From HLUCCA09 sp039822045 (GTDB taxonomy: Bacteria; Pseudomonadota; Alphaproteobacteria; Rhodobacterales; Rhodobacteraceae): a DNA stretch of 64,000 nucleotides. Each line of letters begins with the position of its first letter. Position 1 is the stretch's first letter. The notes beneath the pieces are model-generated. The model was not told the DNA's origin, made no database searches, and was given only the letters and a program-made list of their open reading frames with translations. Of this stretch, positions 8,119 through 16,987 are shown in pieces. The position numbers were made by a program, and so were the translations under genes. Where the stretch lies: contig JBCBMY010000006.1 of the NCBI GenBank assembly GCA_039822045.1, positions 247,707 to 311,706 of the forward strand, written 5' to 3'.

Positions 8119-8881
8119 CGCAAAGACGGCGATTGTCACAGGGGCCGGGTCCGGCATCGGGCGCGCAACGGCCCGCCGCTTTGCTGAGGACGGATACAGT
8201 GTTCTGTGCGCGGACATCGCGGGGGAGGCCGCCGGGGCGGTTGCGGCGGAACTCGAGCGGGACGGCCAGTCCGCCCGTGCTCTCCGTTGCGATATCACCG
8301 ACCAGGCGGCCGTCGGCCAAATGGCACAGTCCGCGCTCGACTGGACGGGCCGGATCGATGCGGTGGCCGCCAATGCCGGCGTGATGGTTGAAGGCGGCGT
8401 GCTCGCGCTGTCCCTCGATGAGTGGCGCCGGGCGCTCGACGTGAACGCGACCGGCGCCTTCCTCACTGCCCGCGCCGTCCTGCCCCATCTGATGGACACC
8501 AAGGGCGCACTGGTCCTCACCGCATCGACCGTCGCGCTGTCGGGCATGAAGGGGGTTGCCGCGTATTCGGCTGCCAAGGGCGCCATCGCAGCGCTCACGC
8601 GCCAGATCGCCGCCGATATGGCCGAGCACGGCGTGCGCGCCAACGCTGTCGCCCCCGGGGCCGTCCGCACCCCGCTCTCCGAATCCCAGTTCCGCGCCCG
8701 GAGTGCGAATGAGGCAGAGTTCGAAGGCCTGCTCGCCCAGGTGATCAAGCGCTACCCGCTATCGCGCTGGGGGCGGGCGGAGGAAATCGCCGAAGTTATT
8801 CACCTTCTGGGCACGGAACGATCGTCCTGGATGACCGGTCAGATCATCCCGATCGACGGTGGGTTGCTGGAGCTTAGATAG
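8111..8881 (+). CDS. SDR family NAD(P)-dependent oxidoreductase
   Basis: A 256-residue classical short-chain dehydrogenase. The Rossmann motif is TGAGSGIGRATAR (11-23), NAG is near 90, and the catalytic Ser is in LTASTVAL and YSAAKG (Tyr and Lys near 153 and 157). The C-terminal GQIIPIDGG is typical of family members acting as 3-oxoacyl- or sugar-type reductases. Translation is coupled to the GST-like gene. The substrate cannot be read from the sequence. Confidence 0.88.
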   Translation: MRDAKTAIVTGAGSGIGRATARRFAEDGYSVLCADIAGEAAGAVAAELERDGQSARALRCDITDQAAVGQMAQSALDWTGRIDAVAANAGVMVEGGVLALSLDEWRRALDVNATGAFLTARAVLPHLMDTKGALVLTASTVALSGMKGVAAYSAAKGAIAALTRQIAADMAEHGVRANAVAPGAVRTPLSESQFRARSANEAEFEGLLAQVIKRYPLSRWGRAEEIAEVIHLLGTERSSWMTGQIIPIDGGLLELR

Positions 8882-8974
8882 CCTCCGCGATGCGCCAAGG
8901 CGTCCCTTGGGTTGGCTCCCGATCGGGCAGCACCCGGCCATGCCTCCGAGAGGTTGGAGATCCCCGCCGCATGC

Positions 8975-9736
8975 TCAGCGCAGGGCGCTGGCTGCTTCCG
9001 TCGAGGGACCACCCGAGGCGGCATAGAGCTCACGGGCGTAGGGGTGTTGGAATTGCCCCGACTTGAGCGTTTCCACGCTGGCCAGTTCCACCATGCGGCC
9101 ATGGCGCATCACCGCCAGCCGGTCACACAGGAACGCCACCACATGCAGGTTATGCGTGACCAGCAGGTAAGTGAGCTTCTGCTCTGTTCGCAACCGCTTG
9201 AGCAGGTTCAGGATCTCGGCCTGCACGCTGACGTCGAGCGCCGACGTCGGCTCGTCCAGCAACAAGACTCGCGGTTCAAGCATCAGGGCGCGGGCAATGG
9301 CCACGCGTTGGCGTTGGCCGCCGGACAGTTGGTGCGGGAATCGAAATCGAAACCGTTGGTCGAGCCCGACCGCGCGGAGCATGTCCACGACCCGTTCGGC
9401 CCGGTTGCTGAGGCCATGGATCGCGAGCGGCTCCGACAGGGTGTCATCGATGGTCTTGCGGGGGTGGAGCGAACCGTAGGGGTCTTGAAACACCATCTGG
9501 CAATGCTGAGCGAAGGCACGGTCGGGCCGGCGCCCCCGGGCCGTACCCAGCACCTCAATGGTGCCGTGCCAATCCGGCGCGAGCCCCGCAATGGCCTTGA
9601 GCACGGTGGATTTGCCCGAGCCGGACTCGCCCACAAGCGCAAAGCTCTCCCCCCCGGCCACGTCGAGCGTGAGGTCGTGGACGACCGGGTCGCCGCCATA
9701 GCCGATCGTCAGATTTACCAGCGCGATCGCGCTCAT
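8975..9736 (-). CDS. Peptide ABC transporter ATP-binding protein (DppF/OppF type)
   Basis: A 253-residue ATPase with Walker A GESGSGKST, Q-loop VFQDPYGSLHPR, signature LSGGQRQRVA and Walker B LLLDEPTSALD. The Q-loop and QDPYGSL segment are characteristic of the oligopeptide/dipeptide family. It is shorter than usual OppF/DppF proteins (about 320) because it ends soon after the ABC domain with no C-terminal peptide-transporter extension. The start at 9736 forms an ATGA overlap with the partner ATPase, preferred over an upstream in-frame extension inside that gene. Confidence 0.88.
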   Translation of the reverse strand: MSAIALVNLTIGYGGDPVVHDLTLDVAGGESFALVGESGSGKSTVLKAIAGLAPDWHGTIEVLGTARGRRPDRAFAQHCQMVFQDPYGSLHPRKTIDDTLSEPLAIHGLSNRAERVVDMLRAVGLDQRFRFRFPHQLSGGQRQRVAIARALMLEPRVLLLDEPTSALDVSVQAEILNLLKRLRTEQKLTYLLVTHNLHVVAFLCDRLAVMRHGRMVELASVETLKSGQFQHPYARELYAASGGPSTEAASALR

Positions 9737-10572
9737 GTCCCCTCCCAGGCTGTCCGGTCGAGCACCGGCAGAAAGGGACGTGTTTCGTTCATCTGGGGCA
9801 CCGCGGCAAGGAGGCCGCGTGTGTAGGGATGCACCGCCTGGTCGAGCGCGCCTGCGGCACATTCCTCGACGACCTTGCCTGCGTTCATCACAAGGATCCG
9901 GTCGCAATAGCGGGACACGAGGCCGAGGTCATGGCTGATCAGGATCAGGCCCATGCCGTTCTCGCGGATCAACGTATCGATCAGATCCATCACCGAGGCT
10001 TGCACGCTGACATCTAGCGCCGAGGTCGGCTCATCGGCGATCAACAGATCGGGCTCCGGGATCAGCATCATTGCGATCATCACGCGCTGGCCCATTCCGC
10101 CAGAGACCTCGTGCGGATAGAGCGCGGCGACGCGGTCGGGATCGTTGATCCGCACCTTGTCGAGCATCTCGATCACGTGCTGACGCCGCTGACGGCGCGT
10201 GCTGCCCCGGTCATGGAGCGTCAGAGCCTCCGCGATCTGATCGCCGACGGTCATCACCGGGTTCAGCGAGAATTTCGGATCCTGCATCACCATCGAGATC
10301 CTCGCCCCCCGGAGTGCCCGCATGCGCCGCTCCGAAAGCGTGGTGAGATCCTGCCCGTCGAACTGCATTCGGCCGACGGAGACCTTGCCCGGCGGCCGGA
10401 GCAGTCTGAGGATTGAGCGCCCGGTGAGCGACTTGCCCGAGCCGCTTTCGCCCACGATACCAAGACGCTCCCGGCCAAGGGAAAATGACGCGCCCCGCAC
10501 AACCTCGACCGGGCCGTCGCGCCCCGGAAAGGCAACCCGCAGGTCTTCGACCTCCAGGAGGGGCATGCTCAC
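9733..10572 (-). CDS. Peptide ABC transporter ATP-binding protein (DppD/OppD type)
   Basis: A 279-residue ATPase with Walker A GESGSGKSL (Leu in place of the usual Thr/Ser at the end), MVMQDPKFSLNPV Q-loop, signature VSGGMGQR and Walker B LLIADEPTSALDVS. The short oligopeptide-transporter C-terminal region is present (VHPYTRGLLAAVP). The start is GTG at 10572 in a GTGA overlap with the permease; ATG 10566 is the alternative. It is the partner of the ATPase at 8975-9736. Confidence 0.88.
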   Translation of the reverse strand: MSMPLLEVEDLRVAFPGRDGPVEVVRGASFSLGRERLGIVGESGSGKSLTGRSILRLLRPPGKVSVGRMQFDGQDLTTLSERRMRALRGARISMVMQDPKFSLNPVMTVGDQIAEALTLHDRGSTRRQRRQHVIEMLDKVRINDPDRVAALYPHEVSGGMGQRVMIAMMLIPEPDLLIADEPTSALDVSVQASVMDLIDTLIRENGMGLILISHDLGLVSRYCDRILVMNAGKVVEECAAGALDQAVHPYTRGLLAAVPQMNETRPFLPVLDRTAWEGT

Positions 10573-11477
10573 GACCGGCCCTCATGCTTGGGGTCGAGCA
10601 CGTCGCGCAATCCGTCCCCGAGGAAGCAGAAGCCCAGCGACACGATGATGATGGCGAAGCCGGGCATGGTCGCCACCCACCATTGGTCGAGGATGAAACT
10701 GCGCCCGCGGGAGATCATGGCCCCCCATTCCGGCAGCGGCGGCTGCGCGCCGAGGCCGAGAAAGCCCAAGCCCGCCGCGATCAGGATGATGCCCGCCATG
10801 TCGAGCGTCACGCGGATGATCATCGACGAGGTGCAGAGTGGCAGGACATGGCGCAGCACGATCCGCGCGGCCGATGCGCCCTGCAACTGGACGGCGGCGA
10901 TGAACTCGGAGTTGCGGAAGGTCAGAACCTCGGCCCGCGCGATCCGCGCGTAGGGCGGCCAGGCGGTGATTGCGATGGCAATCACGGCGTTCTCAATGCC
11001 CGGCCCGATGGCGGCGACGAAAGCGAGCGCGAGGATCAGCTTGGGCATCGACAGGAACACATCCGTGATTCCCATCAACACCTTGTCGACCCAGCCACCG
11101 AAATAGCCCGACACGGCCCCCACGATCAGGCCCACCGGCGCGGTGATCACCGCAACCAGTACGACGATCATCAGCGTGATGCGCGCGCCGTAGACCACGC
11201 GGGAGAAGATATCGCGGCCCAACTCGTCCGTCCCCATCCAATGCGCCCCCGAGGGCGGCATGAGGCGGTTGGCCAGGTCCTGCGCGTTGGGCTCATGGGG
11301 GGCGATCAAAGGGGCGAAGATCGCCGTCAGGGTCAGGGTCGCCACGATCAGCAACCCCACTGCGGCGAGCGGGTTGCGGAGCAGGGCGCCAGTCAGGGCG
11401 TAAGCGCGGCCAAGGTTGGCCTGCGCCCTTGAGCGGGGCGCCGTGTCCGTCAACCAGTCGCGCGTGGCACTGAACAT
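10569..11477 (-). CDS. Peptide ABC transporter permease (DppC type)
   Basis: A 302-residue inner-membrane permease. An N-terminal OppC-N-like segment carries a first helix (NPLAAVGLLIVATLTLTAIF), then HWMGTDELGRDIFSRV, a near-signature of DppC/OppC proteins. Further helices and the EAA-like loop NSEFIAAVQLQGASAARIVL follow. ATG 11477 lies 10 nt after the upstream stop, with AAGGG in the gap. Confidence 0.88.
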   Translation of the reverse strand: MFSATRDWLTDTAPRSRAQANLGRAYALTGALLRNPLAAVGLLIVATLTLTAIFAPLIAPHEPNAQDLANRLMPPSGAHWMGTDELGRDIFSRVVYGARITLMIVVLVAVITAPVGLIVGAVSGYFGGWVDKVLMGITDVFLSMPKLILALAFVAAIGPGIENAVIAIAITAWPPYARIARAEVLTFRNSEFIAAVQLQGASAARIVLRHVLPLCTSSMIIRVTLDMAGIILIAAGLGFLGLGAQPPLPEWGAMISRGRSFILDQWWVATMPGFAIIIVSLGFCFLGDGLRDVLDPKHEGRS

Positions 11478-11487
11478 CGCCCGGCCC

Positions 11488-12567
11488 TTAGCGACTGCGG
11501 GCGTCAAGGATGCGGTAGAGCACATCCGACGCCTTGTTGATGACGATGAATACCGTGCCGATGACCAGCGTGGCGCCGAGCACTGCGGCCATGTCGGCGC
11601 TGAGCAGGGCCGTGGTGAGATAGTTGCCCAGGCCCGGCCAGGAGAACACCATCTCGATCAGCACAGACCCTTCCAGAAGCCCGGCATACGAGAGCCCGAT
11701 CACAGTGATCACGGGCACCCGGATCGGTCGGAACGCGTGCACCCACACCACGCGCCATTCGCTCACGCCCTTCACGCGGGCCGTCGTCAGATACTCCTGG
11801 CCCAACTGGTCGAGCATCAGCGACCGCGTCATGCGGGAGATATAAGCCAGGCTAAAGAAGCCGAGGATGAGCGCGGGGAGCACCATGTGATGCAGAGCGT
11901 TCCAGAACACATCCCACTGCCCGTCGAGGCTCGCGTCGATCAGCAACACGCCGGTCACCGTCGGCACCAGCCCTTCATAGAAGATGCTGATCCGCCCGGG
12001 CGGGGCGGCCCAGCCGAGCCCGGCATAGAACACCGCGAGCCCAACGAGGCCGAGCCAGAACGCGGGCACGGCGTAGCCCGCAAGCCCAATCACCCGGATC
12101 ACCTGGTCGATCCAGCTGCCTTGCGTGTAAGCGGCCAGCACCCCCATCGGCAGGCCAAGCGCTACGCCGATGATGATCCCGATGGTCGCCAACTCAAACG
12201 TCGCAGGCACAACCCGCTTGAGGTCTTCGACCACAGGCTGACCAGTGGTGGTCGACATGCCGAGATCCCCCTGCAGGACCGAGCCCACATAGGTGACGAA
12301 CTGCACAACCAGCGGCTTGTCGAGGCCCATCGCCTCATACACCGCGTCATAGGTTTCTTGGCTGGCGCGCTCTCCCACCACAGCCACGACCGGGTCGATC
12401 GGCATCACGCGCCCGATGAAGAAGGTGATCGCCAAAAGCCCCAGAAAGGTGAGCGCGATCACCACGCCCATGCTGACCGCCTCGCCGAGCCGCGCGCCCA
12501 GGCCGCTGCGCAGGGCCGGGGCGCTGGACCGCGCCGCGCGCGTCGAGGTCTGAAGATCTGAGCTCAT
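11488..12567 (-). CDS. Peptide ABC transporter permease (DppB type)
   Basis: A 359-residue permease and the first gene of the minus-strand operon. It has an N-terminal helix, the GLDKPLVVQFVTYVGSVLQG-type periplasmic loop with LGMS, and the EAA-like loop QEYLTTARVKGVSEWRVVWV near residue 255, followed by EMVFSWPGLGNYL, which is typical of DppB. ATG 12567 has no clear Shine-Dalgarno; an in-frame ATG at 12606 would add 13 residues. The gene is divergent from the XRE-cupin regulator, so that regulator probably controls both directions. Confidence 0.87.
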   Translation of the reverse strand: MSSDLQTSTRAARSSAPALRSGLGARLGEAVSMGVVIALTFLGLLAITFFIGRVMPIDPVVAVVGERASQETYDAVYEAMGLDKPLVVQFVTYVGSVLQGDLGMSTTTGQPVVEDLKRVVPATFELATIGIIIGVALGLPMGVLAAYTQGSWIDQVIRVIGLAGYAVPAFWLGLVGLAVFYAGLGWAAPPGRISIFYEGLVPTVTGVLLIDASLDGQWDVFWNALHHMVLPALILGFFSLAYISRMTRSLMLDQLGQEYLTTARVKGVSEWRVVWVHAFRPIRVPVITVIGLSYAGLLEGSVLIEMVFSWPGLGNYLTTALLSADMAAVLGATLVIGTVFIVINKASDVLYRILDARSR

Positions 12568-12845
12568 GGGGGCAGGCCGTCCATGGGTTAAAGCTTGGTG
12601 GATCATGCCACGGGCAAGCCACCCTGCGGCGGAAAAAGCTCTTGGAGGCTACAACTCCTTTTGCTTAGATCAAAAAAATTTTTCTCGCGACGAGGGCTAA
12701 CCCGGCCAAAGCGATGAAATGATCGGCTGGTGCAAGCAGGGAGGCTGCAATCATCGCCCGTTCCAGTGAAGGCACTTCTGCTCGCAGCCCCGACGCTGCA
12801 CGCGGCCCCAGTGTCGGCCCGCTGATCCGCGCCCGCCGCCGCGCC

Positions 12846-13463
12846 TTGTCGATGACGCTTCAGGCGCTGAGCGACGCGTCCGGCGTGTCCGTCGGCTACA
12901 TCAGCCAGATCGAGCGGGACCATGTCACCCCGACGCTGGGAACACTGGCCGCGCTCGCACAATCCCTCGGCACCGGGCTCGATTACTTCGTGGCCATGCC
13001 CAAACTTTCGGACTCGCTGGTGCGGCGCGAAGATCGCCGCCGCTTCTCGCTAGATGGCGTGACCCAGCAATACGAGCAGCTTGGCGTCGAGCAGCCGAAC
13101 CATGATCTGTCGGCCTTTATGATCTACGTCCCCGACGGCTACAGTTCGGAGACGGTGAGCCACGAAGGCGAGGAGTTCATCCACGTCCTGCAGGGCGGGG
13201 TCGACGTCACGCTTGATGGAGAAAGCCTGTCCCTGCGCACGGGCGATAGCCTCCATTTCCGGGGCAACCGGCGGCATTCGTGGGAAAACCGCTCCGGCAG
13301 CACGACCCAGCTTCTTTGGGTGGGCCGGCTCTCGCTCTATCCGATGAAGGGGGTCCGGACGCATGGCCTCCTTCTCGATGCTTTCGCGCCCGGCCGGGCC
13401 GAAAGCGTCGCGACCGAAACCGGCCAATCCCCAATAAACCAAAACCGCGCAACAGGAGACTAG
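12846..13463 (+). CDS. XRE-family transcriptional regulator with cupin domain
   Basis: A DNA-binding HTH-3 region (TLQALSDASGVSVGYISQIE) is followed by a C-terminal cupin domain (SHEGEEFIHVLQGGVDVTL ... GDSLHFRGNRRHSWEN). Regulators of this build usually bind a small metabolite or metal in the cupin. The start is uncertain. TTG 12846 cuts into helix 1, and no ATG, GTG or TTG exists further upstream in the open frame, which begins at 12723. The best Shine-Dalgarno, AGGGAGG at 12738-12744, sits just before two in-frame ATC codons (12750, 12753), whereas CTG 12822 has none. The gene is divergent from the permease operon and 2 nt from the binding-protein gene, so it very likely regulates this transporter. 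Confidence 0.8.
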   Translation: MSMTLQALSDASGVSVGYISQIERDHVTPTLGTLAALAQSLGTGLDYFVAMPKLSDSLVRREDRRRFSLDGVTQQYEQLGVEQPNHDLSAFMIYVPDGYSSETVSHEGEEFIHVLQGGVDVTLDGESLSLRTGDSLHFRGNRRHSWENRSGSTTQLLWVGRLSLYPMKGVRTHGLLLDAFAPGRAESVATETGQSPINQNRATGD

Positions 13464-13465
13464 CT

Positions 13466-15052
13466 ATGAAAACGATCCGCTCGGTCCTACTGGCAGGGGC
13501 GATGGCTCTGCCCTTGGCAATGACCGCTGCCAATGCAGAGACGCCCGACAACGTGCTGGTCGTGGCGCAGAACATCGACGACATCATTTCGCTCGATCCG
13601 GCCCAGGCTTACGAATTCACCGCGGGCGAGCTTCTAACCAACATCTATGACCGGCTCGTGCAGTACGACGCCGAAGATCCCACGGTGCTGGCGCCCGGTC
13701 TCGCCGAAAGCTGGGAGATCGACGCCGAGAACAAGACGATCACCTTCGAGCTGCGCGATGCCACCTTCCACTCAGGCAACCCGGTTCGGGGTGAAGACGT
13801 CGTGTTTTCGTTCAAGCGCGTGGTCGAGCTGAACCTCAACCCGGGCTTCATCCTGACCCAGCTCGGCTGGACGCCCGAGAATGTCGAGGAGATGGTGACC
13901 GCAGACGGCAACACCGTGACCGTCAAGTATGCGGGCGACTTCTCCCCAGCCTTCGTGATGAACGTCCTTGCGGCCCGTCCGGCCTCCGTCGTCGACATGG
14001 AAGTCGCGATGGCGAATGAGGTTGATGGGGACATGGGCAATGCCTGGCTCGGCACCAACAGCGCCGGCACCGGGCCGTTCATCCTGGCGGGCTACCGCCC
14101 GTCAGAGCTTGTGCGCCTGACCGCCTATGACAACTATTTCAAAGAAGGCCCGAAGATCGAGCAGGTGATCATCCGCCACACGGTCGAGGCCGCCACGCAG
14201 CAACTGCTCCTGGAGCAGGGCGACGCGGACATGGCGCGTAACCTCACCCCCGATCAGGTCGCCTCCATCGACGCGGACGGCGTGCGTGTCGAGGTCTTCC
14301 CGCAGGCAGCTATCCACTTCCTCGTCTTTAACCAGAACGTGCCGGAGCTGACCAACGAGGCGCTCTGGGAGGCCTCGCGTTACCTGATCGATTACGAGGG
14401 GATGACCAACAGCTTCCTCAAGGGCCAGATGGAGATCCACCAATCGTGGTGGCCGGAGGGCTTCCCGGGTGCGGTGACCGACACGCCCTATTCCTATGAT
14501 CTCGAGAAGGCCAAGCAGATCCTGACGGATGCCGGCGTCGAGCTGCCGATCAACGTCTCGCTCGACATCATCGCAGCACAGCCCTTCACGGATATGGCGC
14601 AGTCATTGCAGGCCACCTTTGCCGATGCCGACATCAACTTCGAGATCACCTCGGCCACGACGGCCCAGATGATCACGCGGTACCGCGCGCGCGAGCACCA
14701 GGCGGCGATGCTCTACTGGGGGCCAGACTTCATGGACCCGCATTCCAACGCCAAGGCCTTCGCTTATAACTCGAACAATGACCAGGACGCCTATGCCGCC
14801 ACCACCACCTGGCGGAACTCCTGGGCGGTGCCAGAAGAGCTGAACGACATGACCCGCGAGGCGCTGACCGAAAGCGATCCCGCCAAGCGCGAGGAGATTT
14901 ACACCGAGCTGCAAAAGATCATCCAGGTCGATAGCCCGATCATGATCATGTTCCAGGCGTCCTATCAGGTCGGCATGAGCGACAAGGTGTCGGGCTACGT
15001 CAACGGAGCAACGTCGGACTTCGTCTTCTACCGCCTCGTTGAGAAGAACTGA
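13466..15052 (+). CDS. Peptide/nickel-type ABC transporter substrate-binding protein (SBP_bac_5)
   Basis: A 528-residue periplasmic binding protein. The signal peptide MKTIRSVLLAGAMALPLAMT is followed by ANAETPDN. The mature part has the family 5 layout: an N-lobe with NIDDIISLDPAQAYEFT, AESWEIDAENKTITFELRD and a large middle domain (KRVVELNLNPGF). The C-lobe includes LYWGPDFMDPHSNA, a common ligand-pocket region. AGGAG lies 8 nt upstream of the start. It serves the permeases and ATPases on the opposite strand, so the transporter is split over two divergent units with the regulator between them. The ligand is unknown; peptides are usual for the family but not certain. Confidence 0.9.
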   Translation: MKTIRSVLLAGAMALPLAMTAANAETPDNVLVVAQNIDDIISLDPAQAYEFTAGELLTNIYDRLVQYDAEDPTVLAPGLAESWEIDAENKTITFELRDATFHSGNPVRGEDVVFSFKRVVELNLNPGFILTQLGWTPENVEEMVTADGNTVTVKYAGDFSPAFVMNVLAARPASVVDMEVAMANEVDGDMGNAWLGTNSAGTGPFILAGYRPSELVRLTAYDNYFKEGPKIEQVIIRHTVEAATQQLLLEQGDADMARNLTPDQVASIDADGVRVEVFPQAAIHFLVFNQNVPELTNEALWEASRYLIDYEGMTNSFLKGQMEIHQSWWPEGFPGAVTDTPYSYDLEKAKQILTDAGVELPINVSLDIIAAQPFTDMAQSLQATFADADINFEITSATTAQMITRYRAREHQAAMLYWGPDFMDPHSNAKAFAYNSNNDQDAYAATTTWRNSWAVPEELNDMTREALTESDPAKREEIYTELQKIIQVDSPIMIMFQASYQVGMSDKVSGYVNGATSDFVFYRLVEKN

Positions 15053-15124
15053 CATTGTACGTCGGCCTTGGGAGCGTCCGTTGCATCGTTGATTTGGGGC
15101 GCGCGCGGGTTGTGGCGTGACGAC

Positions 15125-15546
15125 GACTATGCGGCTGAATTGTAAGTGATAATCGTTGGGGGCTGATAGAGCCGGACGGTCTTTCGAGCTTGACGCAAGA
15201 AGGACCTTGCTGCGTTGGCCGTCCGGCGTGCCGTTAATCTCAAGTCGATAAAGCGACCATGCCGATCGACGGCGCGCCGGAGATACCACCACTAGCCAAT
15301 CACACGCAGGTGGGTCGCTTCGACATGCCAGGGTACCCCTAACCAGCTGCGATTCTGGCCATAGGCGCGCTTGCGGATCGCGGGACCGAACTCTTTCACC
15401 CAGCGGAAGACGGTTGCTGCATCCACCGTGACCCTGCGTTTGGCCGGCAGGTCACGCACGTCACGAAAAGACTGCAGAGACCGGCGGTCTCAACGCTCGG
15501 CAAGAAGAACAACGTCCTTCGAAACCCCGCGCGGGAAACGGGCCAT
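15125..15546 (-). pseudogene. Degenerate IS6-family transposase
   Basis: From an ATG at 15546 the minus strand reads MARFPRGVSKDVVLLAER, then a stop, then SFRDVRDL, VDAATVFRWVKEFGPAIRKR, SWLGVPWHVEATHLRVIG, a TAG stop, and WWYLRRAVDRHGRFIDLRLT with FLRQARKTVRLYQPPTI. This is the usual order of IS6/IS240-type DDE transposases. Two in-frame stops, erosion around the first catalytic Asp (DET reads EAT) and loss of the C-terminal catalytic part make it a relic. Confidence 0.8.
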
Positions 15547-15757
15547 CGCGGGCGGTCGTCGCGCTCTGCGGCATATGATGTTCCAGGCAGCCCTGGCTGC
15601 AGCGCATCACAGCCCGAGCCTCAGACCCTTCGCCGAGAGTCTCCAAGAGGCCGGACAGCCATTCAAGGTCATCGAAGCGGCAGTCGCCAGCAAGCTTGTC
15701 ACCCTGGCAAACGCCCTCTGCAATACCCTACAAGAATTGGCACCGTCGCCTGCCTGA
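15530..15757 (+). pseudogene. C-terminal fragment of an IS110-family transposase
   Basis: The plus-strand frame reads RGKRAIAGGRRALRHMMFQA, then AHHSPSLRPFAESLQEAG and FKVIEAAVASKLVTLANALC. This matches the C-terminal transposase_20 tail of IS110 elements, where a small residue-rich helix precedes an AxxRKLLxxxNA segment. The rest of the gene is missing; upstream sequence belongs to the IS6 relic, so one element probably interrupted or recombined with the other. Confidence 0.7.
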
Positions 15758-15840
15758 CCGGCACAGTCACTAGATCAGCGGTTGCCGTGCCGGCAAGACG
15801 CCCTTCGGGAGGTTGATCTCGAACGTCTGCTCGCGTCCAT

Positions 15841-16092
15841 CTACGGGTCAGAAGAGTGAATGGAGCGGACAACTGCGCCAAGCGGCTCCGTCGCATCAAC
15901 CTCCTTCGTAGCGCTTTGGCGGAGAAGCGGTTCGATCTCAGCAAGGTTTGCGCCAGTCGGATCGCCTTCGCACGGTGCCCAGCGCGACCAGCCATCTTGG
16001 TCGAGGTCAAGCGCACGATGGCCCTGTCTTGCCAACTCAGAAATGACGGTCGATTTTCCGGTGCCGGACATGCCAGTGATCAGAGCAATCAT
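15841..16092 (-). pseudogene. P-loop AAA-family kinase with apparent internal deletion
   Basis: An 83-residue frame starts MIALITGMSGTGKSTVISEL (Walker A GMSGTGKST, residues 7-15) and continues with ALDLDQDGWSRW and EGDPTGA, like the N-terminus of small AAA or shikimate-kinase-like proteins of roughly 180 residues. After about residue 48 it jumps to IEPLLRQSATKEVDATEPLG, which resembles the C-terminal helix of the same family. The central catalytic part appears to be lost in frame. It may still be expressed but should not work as a kinase. It lies beside the IS relics. Confidence 0.55.
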
Positions 16093-16222
16093 CGTCGTGC
16101 TTTCATGCGATGAGTGTCTCGTCCTCGCGCACGGGCCTTCCTTTCGCTTTCGCGTTCATTTGAGGCCATCGTTGCTTCGTGTTCCAATTCCGGCTCTCAT
16201 TGCCCGCGCCGAGCATAGATCC

Positions 16223-16852
16223 TTACGCACTTCCGATACGGGCCGATCGGAACGTGCACTGCATCACCACCCTCCGCTTACTTGGTCGACACACTTCGCT
16301 AAAACCAGCCGCTTCAAATGTGTTCCGGCTGCCGACATGAAGTTCTCCCCATGTGATCTCCTTCCCGGGCGTCGTTATTATGGGATAGCCCTCCAAAATG
16401 TCTGCGCCTCTGCTTCTGGCGTGTTCGACCGCTGCCCGGGCCAGAGCGTAGCTGATCCGTTGGCCCCGGAACTCTTTGCGGACGATGAAACATGTCGCTG
16501 CCCAAATTCTGTCATCGGCCTTATCCTCGGTGCGGCCCTTCCAGGGCGTTTGGCCAAGCCTGACATATGCGCTCCGCGGCTCGACGGCACACCAGCCCAC
16601 GGGCTCTTCCGCAAGATAGGCGACCAATCCGCTCGTAGCCCTTGCATTGGGGTTGCCGCACTGCGTTTGGGCCCTGAGACCTTCCGGACGGAAGCCGGCC
16701 GAAAAGCTGTCCGTATACCATTCCCGACTTGGCGTCTTGAAACGCTGGCACCAACATCCTCGGTGATCGCCGCGCGCCGCGAATATGAGCTCGAGATCGT
16801 CCCAACTGGCTCCGTTTGCTGGGCTGATCCTAAGCGATGCAGCGTCTGTCAT
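16223..16852 (-). CDS. GNAT-family N-acetyltransferase
   Basis: A 209-residue protein with the acetyl-CoA binding region of GNAT enzymes: IWAATCFIVRKEFRGQRISY (beta 4 and the R/Q-x-x-G-x-A-like turn, here RGQRIS), followed by ALARAAVEHARSRGADILEG. The N-terminal CWCQRF motif with the Trp-Cys pair is shared with a subgroup of uncharacterised bacterial GNATs. ATG 16852 was taken; an in-frame ATG 33 nt upstream is possible. The acceptor substrate is unknown. Confidence 0.8.
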   Translation of the reverse strand: MTDAASLRISPANGASWDDLELIFAARGDHRGCWCQRFKTPSREWYTDSFSAGFRPEGLRAQTQCGNPNARATSGLVAYLAEEPVGWCAVEPRSAYVRLGQTPWKGRTEDKADDRIWAATCFIVRKEFRGQRISYALARAAVEHARSRGADILEGYPIITTPGKEITWGELHVGSRNTFEAAGFSEVCRPSKRRVVMQCTFRSARIGSA

Positions 16853-16987
16853 AGCGAAGCCGTTTTCTCGAGGTCGCGGGAGCATTGACCCGATTTTGCA
16901 CTCAGGTTTGAGCCGATCACTCTGTGTTAGGCAGCGTCGTAGACCTACACGCGTATTCCGGATCTGGGGCCCTATTCGCCAAATGGT

